A DNA stretch of 9,071 nucleotides from JAHFIW01 sp035495855 (lineage in GTDB: Bacteria; Patescibacteriota; Patescibacteriia; SG8-24). The notes under the pieces were generated by a model. The model made no database searches, had not been told where the DNA came from, and saw nothing but the letters and a program-made list of their open reading frames with translations. This document shows positions 4,588-9,071 of this stretch, piece by piece (the first letter of the stretch is position 1; each line of letters begins with the position of its first letter). Position numbers and translations under genes: made by a program. The DNA is taken from contig DATJFD010000041.1 in NCBI GenBank assembly GCA_035495855.1, positions 1-9,071 on the forward strand, given 5' to 3'.

Positions 4588-6789
4588 CTATTTCTCTATG
4601 TTGGTCCCCTTCTCGTAGCCGTCGACCTCCGCCTGCGGCAGGGTGACGGCGCTCCTGGCCCTGACGGCGAAGCGATGCGCGAGCGCGTACTCGGAGAGCG
4701 GACGCAGTTTGCCGCCGAGCACGGTGAAGTAGGAGGTCGAACGGTCGCCGCGCACGATGGTGCCGTCGCGCGGCGGGACCGGCGCGCCCGAATCCAGGGA
4801 CGCCGCGACGGCGTCATCGAAGGTCCAGTCGGACGTGACATGGCGCTGCTTGGCGACGAAAGGCGAGATGAGATGCTTCTCCCCCTTCTTATAGATGAAG
4901 AGCTGTTTGGATTTCGCGGCCGTGAAATAGGTCAGCTCCTTCGGCGGCGCGAAATCGCCCTTGGCGAGCACCTCCACGTCCTTGCCGGGCAGCGTGGCCA
5001 CGTTCCTGAAACGATACCCGCGGTTCTTGAAGATCTCGCCGGTAAGCGGCCGCAGCTGGCCGTCGAGCACGACGTAGACCGCGGCCGCGTCGTCGGCCTT
5101 CACGAGCGTGTTGTCGCGCGGCGGCACGGCGATGCCGTTCGGCCACTGCCCGACGATCGAGTCGTCGAAGACGTAGTCCGCCTTGATGTAGCGCTGCTTG
5201 GCGACGAACGCGGGGATGTAGTGCTTCGCGCCGTCACGGAAGACGAAAAGCGACTTGGCCTTGTCCGCCGCGAAGAACGTCTGTTCGCGCGGCGTCGGCG
5301 ACACGCCGGTCACGTACGACGCGACCTCGTCCCTGGAGAGCGTCACGACCTTCCTGGCGTCGAAGCGCAGGTTCTTGAACAGCGCGGGCGCGAGCGGCAG
5401 CTTCTGGCCGTCGCCCATGAGATAGACCGCGTTCGCGTCCGGCGCCTTCACGAGCGTGCCGTCGAGCGGCGCGACCCAGCCGGACTTCGGATAACTGATG
5501 AGCTCGTCGTCAGGCACGTACTTGAGGATCTTCGCCGCGCCCGTCTGCGCGAACGTGAACGGGCTGAAGCGCCTCAGGACGCCGTCCTCCACGCGATATG
5601 CGTCCTCGATGACCGTGCCGCGCAGCACCGTGCCGTCGAACGGCGTGAGCTGCGTGCCGTCGGCGAACTGGCCGGCCTCCCCGGCGTCTACCTCGACGAC
5701 CGGCGTCATGTTGAGCTTCCGTTGCGCCAGCACGAAGCGGGAGGCCGGATGCTTCACGCCGTCCTGGAAGACGTAGCTCTTGCCCATGACCTCGATGACG
5801 GTGTCGTCCGCCGGGCCGTAGAGCGCGCCGACGGGATAATCCTTCACTTCCACCGGCGAGATGGTCACGGCGTTCGCGAAGTTCAGGCCGCGCGCACGCG
5901 CGACGAAGTTCAGCACGCGGCGCCGTTCGCCGCTCTGGATCGAATAGACGTTGTCGTCGCCGGGGACGCGCACGAGCGTGCCGTTCGCGTACTTGAACCA
6001 GTCGGTGAAGAACCGCCAGAAGTTGTAATTGCCGTTGTAGACGTGCGGCGTGTAGCGGTAGAGCGCGGCCGTGGCGCGATTGCCGAGCGTGACGGTCTGC
6101 GACTGCTGCACGCCCGCGAACCCCCCGAGCGTGTTGTTCAGCGTCACGCTCTCCCCCACCTGCGTGTCATGGCCGTTGATGCGCGGTCCGCGGCCCGCGG
6201 CGAAGGAGTACGACTTCGCGAGCGATCGCACCGAGCCGAGATAGCGGTTGTTCTCCGTGTCGACGTTGCCGAACAGCTGGAAGTAGAACCCTCCGAACAG
6301 CTCGCCGCAGCCGGAAGCGTCGGGGCAGTCGAAGCCCATGGCGTGGTCGAGCGCGCGCTGGATGCGGTCGGGGGCGGCGTTGGTACCGCCCAGCACCAGG
6401 CCCTGCTCCTTCTGCAGCGTGGTCAGGATCACCTGCGGGTTCAGCCCGCCGGCCTGCGCCGCGTCCCAGATGAGCTCCGCGGCGGTGCGCTTGCGGCCGA
6501 GCGTCGCGCCCGCGTCGCCGAGCGCTTCTTTGATGTTCGAGGTGGAGGGCTCGCCGAGCTTGGCGAGGAATTCGGGCGAGGTGTCCGCGAGCGGGCTGCC
6601 CTTCGATTCGAGGAACCGCTGGATGCCCGGAGCGCCGCCGAACGTCTGCACGTCGACGAAGCGCTCGTCGGGAATGAGCACGTTCGGGTCGAAGCCCGGC
6701 CTCACGCTTTCCTGCGCGGACGACAAGAACGGCTGCAGGAGCAGCGCGAGGGAAACGGCGATGACGGTCAGGCGTCGTGCCATGCGCAT
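4588..6789 (-). CDS. Secreted lysozyme-fold protein with eight ~57-aa C-terminal repeats
   Basis: A signal peptide (1-25; RR, hydrophobic core, FLSSA|QE) leads a 733-aa protein. Residues about 30-260 look like a transglycosylase/lysozyme-fold domain: LIWDAAQAGGLNPQVIL then LQKEQGLV with a candidate catalytic Glu128, and later TAALYRYTPHVYNG and NYNFW. Such domains cleave or bind peptidoglycan. From about 270 to the end, eight units of about 57 aa repeat in two flavours. One is GTLVK...VY...G..RPL; the other is LFVF..G.KH.I..FVAKQR, usually closed by a VPPRDG-like turn. ATG 6789 is chosen because GGAG lies 6 nt upstream; ATG 6801 (adding MENF) could instead start a leaderless mRNA. Terminators on both sides make it monocistronic. 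It resembles secreted proteins I associate with Patescibacteria. Export is strongly supported; enzyme activity is inferred. Confidence 0.85.
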   Translation of the reverse strand: MRMARRLTVIAVSLALLLQPFLSSAQESVRPGFDPNVLIPDERFVDVQTFGGAPGIQRFLESKGSPLADTSPEFLAKLGEPSTSNIKEALGDAGATLGRKRTAAELIWDAAQAGGLNPQVILTTLQKEQGLVLGGTNAAPDRIQRALDHAMGFDCPDASGCGELFGGFYFQLFGNVDTENNRYLGSVRSLAKSYSFAAGRGPRINGHDTQVGESVTLNNTLGGFAGVQQSQTVTLGNRATAALYRYTPHVYNGNYNFWRFFTDWFKYANGTLVRVPGDDNVYSIQSGERRRVLNFVARARGLNFANAVTISPVEVKDYPVGALYGPADDTVIEVMGKSYVFQDGVKHPASRFVLAQRKLNMTPVVEVDAGEAGQFADGTQLTPFDGTVLRGTVIEDAYRVEDGVLRRFSPFTFAQTGAAKILKYVPDDELISYPKSGWVAPLDGTLVKAPDANAVYLMGDGQKLPLAPALFKNLRFDARKVVTLSRDEVASYVTGVSPTPREQTFFAADKAKSLFVFRDGAKHYIPAFVAKQRYIKADYVFDDSIVGQWPNGIAVPPRDNTLVKADDAAAVYVVLDGQLRPLTGEIFKNRGYRFRNVATLPGKDVEVLAKGDFAPPKELTYFTAAKSKQLFIYKKGEKHLISPFVAKQRHVTSDWTFDDAVAASLDSGAPVPPRDGTIVRGDRSTSYFTVLGGKLRPLSEYALAHRFAVRARSAVTLPQAEVDGYEKGTNIEK

Positions 6790-6799
6790 AAAGTTCTCC

Positions 6800-6813
6800 A
6801 TGACCTTACAATA
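6800..6813 (-). promoter_or_regulatory. Possible -10 element of the lysozyme-like gene
   Basis: TATTGT (6813-6808, minus strand; four of six matches) is followed by AAGGTCAT, the same octamer that follows the protease -10. No good -35 is visible. The start would fall about at 6801, on an ATG. The mRNA could thus be leaderless or have a 12-nt leader with GGAG before ATG 6789. The upstream terminator leaves little room for a promoter elsewhere. Confidence 0.35.
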
Positions 6814-6844
6814 TGGATGACGGGCTGGGAACCCGGTCATTACG

Positions 6845-6871
6845 AAAACGGCGTCCGTGGACGCCGTTTTT
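6845..6871 (-). terminator. Terminator of the Hint-domain gene (symmetrical)
   Basis: aaaacggcgtcc (6845-6856) and ggacgccgtttt (6859-6870) are a near-perfect inverted repeat, in practice an 11-bp stem with a cgtg loop. T-tracts flank it on both strands. It lies about 20 nt past the Hint stop codon, between two minus-strand genes. Confidence 0.88.
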
Positions 6872-6889
6872 CGCGGTATCGGGCGAAAC

Positions 6890-7393
6890 TCAACCTTCCG
6901 GCGGCGGTTCGGCGGGGCGGCCCTCCATGACCTGCGGCGGCGTCTCCATGAGCGTCGAGCCGACGAGGACCTTGTTGGCCCAGTAATGGCCGGTGGCTCC
7001 CTCGGGGCGCAAGTCGTACGTTTTGGCGTTGCCGTACTTCTCGCGTTCGACGGAAGCGACCGTCGCGCCGCTGTAGGGAGAACCGATCGCGAGGTCCGCG
7101 ATGGTGCGGCCGTCGGAGGTCGCGTGCCCGGGCGAGATGCGGAGCTGCCGGCCGTCGGAGAGCACGAGACGGATGACGACGTGGTCGGGCGGCGCGATGG
7201 CCGAGCCGAGCGCCTGCACCGGCTTCGCGACGCGGTCGCCTTTCTCGTCCACGGTCATGACCATGTCGCCCTCCTTGACGCCGGTCACCGGCACGTCTCC
7301 GGCGGGCGTCTCGATCATGGTGTCGAAGGCGAGGCAGTTCGGCGCGCGATGGCTGTCGTAAGGCATAGGGTCGGGGGGAATAGCTGTCGTCAT
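6890..7393 (-). CDS. Stand-alone Hint (hedgehog/intein-type) domain protein
   Basis: This 167-aa protein is almost entirely one Hint domain. Cys20 (APNCLAFDT) sits where Hint domains have their nucleophile. Block A (MIETPAGDVPVTGVKEGD) follows, then block B, LSDGRQLRISPGHATSDG, with His90. The end is TYDLRPEG, ATGHYWAN, LVGSTL, a motif common in bacterial Hint proteins. Hint domains carry out N-S acyl shift and self-cleavage or transfer of the N-terminal part. Here only 19 residues precede Cys20, there is no signal peptide, and no intein-like C-terminal Asn plus extein follows. Either it works without a large cargo, or it has another function. Start ATG 7393 is preferred: ATG 7432 abuts the upstream terminator's T-tract, and ATG 7366 would also keep the whole domain. 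No Shine-Dalgarno is clear. Domain call firm; function unknown. Confidence 0.85.
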   Translation of the reverse strand: MTTAIPPDPMPYDSHRAPNCLAFDTMIETPAGDVPVTGVKEGDMVMTVDEKGDRVAKPVQALGSAIAPPDHVVIRLVLSDGRQLRISPGHATSDGRTIADLAIGSPYSGATVASVEREKYGNAKTYDLRPEGATGHYWANKVLVGSTLMETPPQVMEGRPAEPPPEG

Positions 7394-7420
7394 GGTACCC
7401 ATATTTGCATGTTTCATCAA
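7392..7420 (-). promoter_or_regulatory. Possible promoter of the Hint-domain gene
   Basis: Two readings exist. An extended -10 TGC-AAATAT (7409-7401) lies 7 nt before ATG 7393 and would give a leaderless mRNA. Alternatively TTGATG (7420-7415), a 17-bp spacer and TACCAT (7397-7392) would start near 7385 and favour ATG 7366. The upstream terminator ends at 7434, so a promoter must lie close by. Confidence 0.35.
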
Positions 7421-7433
7421 TGGTCGCGCCATG

Positions 7434-7455
7434 AAAAAAGCCCCCTTGCGGGGGC
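7434..7455 (-). terminator. Terminator of the small membrane protein gene
   Basis: On the minus strand GCCCCC-GCAA-GGGGGC (7455-7440) forms a 6-bp GC stem with a GNRA-type tetraloop. Six T follow (7439-7434). It begins 4 nt after the stop codon at 7460. Confidence 0.92.
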
Positions 7456-7459
7456 GGCG

Positions 7460-7843
7460 TCACGGGCGGGCGGGCGGGGCGGGCTTCTTCCCGCGCAGGC
7501 GCGAGCCGAGCCGCGCGCCGCCGTACGACGCGAGCGGCACGAGCACCGCGAAGCCGAGATGGATGAGGACGTTCTGGTACTCCGTGAACGTATAGAGCGC
7601 GAGGATGGCGACCGACGGCGCGCCGAGGATCCATGTCCAGCGCCGGACGCGCGCGGAGCCGATGAGTCCCGCGCCGAGCCCGAGGGCGAAAAAGACGGTC
7701 CCGGCGAAGAGATAGCTCTCAAGCCGCTCCAAGGCGCCGAAGACGTCCGAAAAGACCATGTTGAAGGTGACGAAGAACGCCGCGAGCAGGGAGAGCAGCG
7801 TCAGCAGGACCGTGCCGAGCCAAAGGCGGATGTCGATCTTCAT
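7460..7843 (-). CDS. Small integral membrane protein, four predicted helices
   Basis: This 127-aa protein has four hydrophobic segments at about 7-30, 44-63, 69-86 and 91-111. The tail is short, basic and proline-rich (RLRGKKPAPPARP). Arginines between segments 2 and 3 (RVRR) and at the C-terminus would lie in the cytoplasm by the positive-inside rule, placing both termini inside. I do not recognise the family and see no catalytic motif or conserved polar pattern. ATG 7843 is preferred over ATG 7870 because a promoter with -10 at 7850-7855 puts the transcription start on or next to it. There is no Shine-Dalgarno, which fits leaderless translation. A terminator follows immediately, so it forms its own unit. 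A real gene is likely; function unknown. Confidence 0.78.
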   Translation of the reverse strand: MKIDIRLWLGTVLLTLLSLLAAFFVTFNMVFSDVFGALERLESYLFAGTVFFALGLGAGLIGSARVRRWTWILGAPSVAILALYTFTEYQNVLIHLGFAVLVPLASYGGARLGSRLRGKKPAPPARP

Positions 7844-7849
7844 GCGGCC

Positions 7850-7878
7850 AGCATACCAATGCGCGCGCACGGAGACAA
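7850..7878 (-). promoter_or_regulatory. Promoter of the small membrane protein gene, probably leaderless
   Basis: On the minus strand TTGTCT (7878-7873) and TATGCT (7855-7850) are exactly 17 bp apart, each with four of six consensus matches. TGG before the -10 makes it extended. Six bases (GGCCGC) separate the -10 from ATG 7843, so the start codon falls at about +1. The -35 overlaps the T-tract of the preceding terminator. Confidence 0.6.
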
Positions 7879-7909
7879 AAAAAGAGCACCGGACGAACGT
7901 CCGATGCTC
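7877..7909 (-). terminator. Terminator of the DUF4215/TSP3 protein gene
   Basis: On the minus strand GAGCATCGGAC (7909-7899) pairs with GTCCGGTGCTC (7894-7884), 11 bp with one wobble, around a 4-nt loop. Seven T follow (7883-7877). It starts about 34 nt after the stop codon at 7943. Confidence 0.93.
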
Positions 7910-7942
7910 AGAGAGGACCGCGGAGCGGTCAGCGTCGCCGCG

Positions 7943-9071
7943 TCACTGTCCGCAGCTCGACTGGCCCGCCTGGCTCATCCAGGCGTCCTTCTGGGCCTGG
8001 GTCATGAGTCCCGCGTTGACGAAGGCCGTGCTCTGCCGCGCGTTGCAGCTGACGTAGGCCCCGTGGTTCTTCCAGTTGTTCACGCACGGGCACAGCTGCG
8101 CGAGCGAGCATCCCTGGGAGTTCACGGTCTCGCCGGTCGCGGTCGGGAGGCAGGCGTCCTGCGAATCGATCACGCCGTCGCCGTCGTAGTCCGAGTCGCA
8201 GGCGTTGCCGGCGCCGTCATGGTCGGTATCGGCCTGGTCGGGGTTGACGTCGTACGGGCAGTTGTCCGCGGCGTTGGCCACGCCGTCGTTGTCCCAGTCG
8301 GGATCGCAGGCGTCGCCGAGGCCGTCGCCGTCGACGTCCTGCTGCGTCGGATTCGCCACGAACGGGCAATTGTCGACGCTGCCGCAGATGCCGTCGCCGT
8401 CGTCGTCGTTCATCGGGTCGTTCGGGCAGGCGTCGATGTCGCTGCAGATGCCGTCCTGGTCGGGATCGCCGAACAGGTCGTTGCCCTGGCAGAGGTCCTG
8501 CGCGTCGCAGACCCCGTCGCCGTCGCTGTCGGTGCAGGCCTCGCGGTTGCAGGCCGCGCTGCAGCCGTCGTGGTCGATGTTGTTGCCGTCGTCGCACTCC
8601 TCGTTGGCGTCGAGCGTGCCGTTGCCGCAGCGATCAGGGATGACGCCGCGGGCGAGGATGTACGGATACCCCGTCACGCCGTCAGGCGCGGTGAAGTTGC
8701 CCCAGCCGTCCTGCGCGACCGCGAGGACCTCGAAGTCGCTCGGCCAGCTGTTGACCGCGATGCCGAAGCTCTCATGCACCGAGTTGTGCCAGTTGGAGAG
8801 ATAGGCGTCGGTCAGGCCGGTGAGGGCCGGATGCGTCGCGACGATGTGCACGTAGTCGAGGGCCCCGGACGTGCCGGCGCCGATGACCGAGAAGGTCCCG
8901 AACCCGTCGAGGAACGGAACGTGGGTGTTGCCGGACACGAAGTGGTAGTAGCACGAGAGCGTGATGTACGCGCCCGTGCGGCCCGTGCCCTGCTGGGCGG
9001 TGGCGAAGGCGATGCCGCGGTCCATGAGGACCCCGGCGCCGTAGACGCCGCCGTAGGTGTAGTGGAACACC
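7943..9071 (-). CDS. Extracellular DUF4215 and thrombospondin type 3 repeat protein (5' end outside window)
   Basis: 375 codons are open to the right edge. The GTG at 9070 is probably internal, since no signal peptide follows it. Visible residues 1-147 form an unrecognised domain (HPALTGLTDAYLSNWHNSVHE, ending YPYILARG). Residues 148-174 (CGNGTLDANEECDDGNN... GCSAAC) are a DUF4215/myxococcal Cys-rich repeat. Residues about 180-309 are thrombospondin type 3 repeats with Asp-rich calcium loops (DSDGDGVCD, DDDGDGICG, DVDGDGLGDACD, DYDGDGVID) and paired cysteines. The tail (321-375) is a separate Cys module: CPCVNNWKNHGAYVSC, then about 30 residues ending SSCGQ. TSP3 repeats bind calcium and give stiff extracellular rods, so the protein is almost certainly secreted or surface-bound. 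A strong terminator follows. The domain calls are firm; the N-terminal function is unknown, possibly a ThuA/amidotransferase-like fold (weak). Confidence 0.9.
   Translation of the reverse strand, partial: VFHYTYGGVYGAGVLMDRGIAFATAQQGTGRTGAYITLSCYYHFVSGNTHVPFLDGFGTFSVIGAGTSGALDYVHIVATHPALTGLTDAYLSNWHNSVHESFGIAVNSWPSDFEVLAVAQDGWGNFTAPDGVTGYPYILARGVIPDRCGNGTLDANEECDDGNNIDHDGCSAACNREACTDSDGDGVCDAQDLCQGNDLFGDPDQDGICSDIDACPNDPMNDDDGDGICGSVDNCPFVANPTQQDVDGDGLGDACDPDWDNDGVANAADNCPYDVNPDQADTDHDGAGNACDSDYDGDGVIDSQDACLPTATGETVNSQGCSLAQLCPCVNNWKNHGAYVSCNARQSTAFVNAGLMTQAQKDAWMSQAGQSSCGQ

Noticed and set aside
6840..6890. Start of the lysozyme-like gene at ATG 6840
   Set aside because: It would lie directly after the upstream terminator with no room for a promoter and would bury the signal peptide behind 17 odd residues.
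4567..6930. 787-codon open frame on the plus strand
   Set aside because: It is antisense to the lysozyme-like gene, runs through two terminators and gives Arg/Glu/Val-rich shadow sequence without domains.
7393..7432. Start of the Hint-domain gene at ATG 7432
   Set aside because: That ATG directly follows the T-tract of the preceding terminator, so no promoter or leader could lie in between.
8140..8560. Periodic gtcgtc/gccgtc-rich stretch as a CRISPR or tandem DNA repeat
   Set aside because: The periodicity comes from codons of Asp-rich thrombospondin type 3 repeats; there are no constant repeats with unique spacers.
9068..9070. GTG at the right edge as the true start of the TSP3 protein
   Set aside because: No signal peptide or ribosome site is visible, and the sequence begins in the middle of a folded-looking domain; the gene most likely continues beyond the window.
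6890..9071. Hint, membrane and TSP3 genes as one operon (for example toxin and immunity)
   Set aside because: Strong terminators with T-tracts separate all three genes, each has its own possible promoter, and no toxin domain follows the Hint domain.

Overview
This is a GC-rich bacterial window holding six genes. Five are on the minus strand and one small gene is on the plus strand. Recognisable parts are an S8 subtilisin-like protease with many beta-sandwich domains, a KGG-repeat stress-type protein, a lysozyme-fold protein with tandem repeats, a stand-alone Hint domain, and a DUF4215/thrombospondin-3 calcium-binding protein. The mix suggests a Patescibacteria (CPR)-like lineage, chiefly because the lysozyme-like protein resembles secreted proteins I associate with that group. 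Myxococcota or another high-GC lineage rich in such modules is not excluded. No marker gene is present, so this is only a moderate inference.

Layout from left to right: (1) 1-3595, minus: S8 protease with its C-terminus cut off by the window edge; its extended -10 promoter is just upstream. (2) 3662-4331: a divergent pair. The KGG protein (minus) and a 51-aa CxxC peptide (plus) are driven by back-to-back TTGACA promoters, whose -35 boxes sit in a perfect 11-bp inverted repeat. Each gene ends in its own hairpin terminator. (3) 4332-4587: a convergent intergenic region with two REP-like palindromes, an orphan T-tract and a bidirectional terminator, but no gene. (4) 4588-6789, minus: signal peptide, lysozyme-like domain and eight repeats of about 57 aa. 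(5) 6890-7393, minus: Hint-domain protein. (6) 7460-7843, minus: small four-helix membrane protein with a probable leaderless promoter. (7) 7943-9071, minus: DUF4215 and TSP3 protein with its N-terminus cut off.

A Rho-independent terminator follows every gene whose 3' end lies in the window, so the genes look monocistronic, not an operon. What links them is location: at least three products are exported, large and modular (protease, lysozyme-like repeat protein, calcium-binding TSP3 protein). This looks like an accessory neighbourhood of surface or secreted proteins. I see no complete defence system, CRISPR array, transposase, tRNA or rRNA. Very long plus-strand open frames opposite the protease and the lysozyme-like gene are GC-driven shadows.
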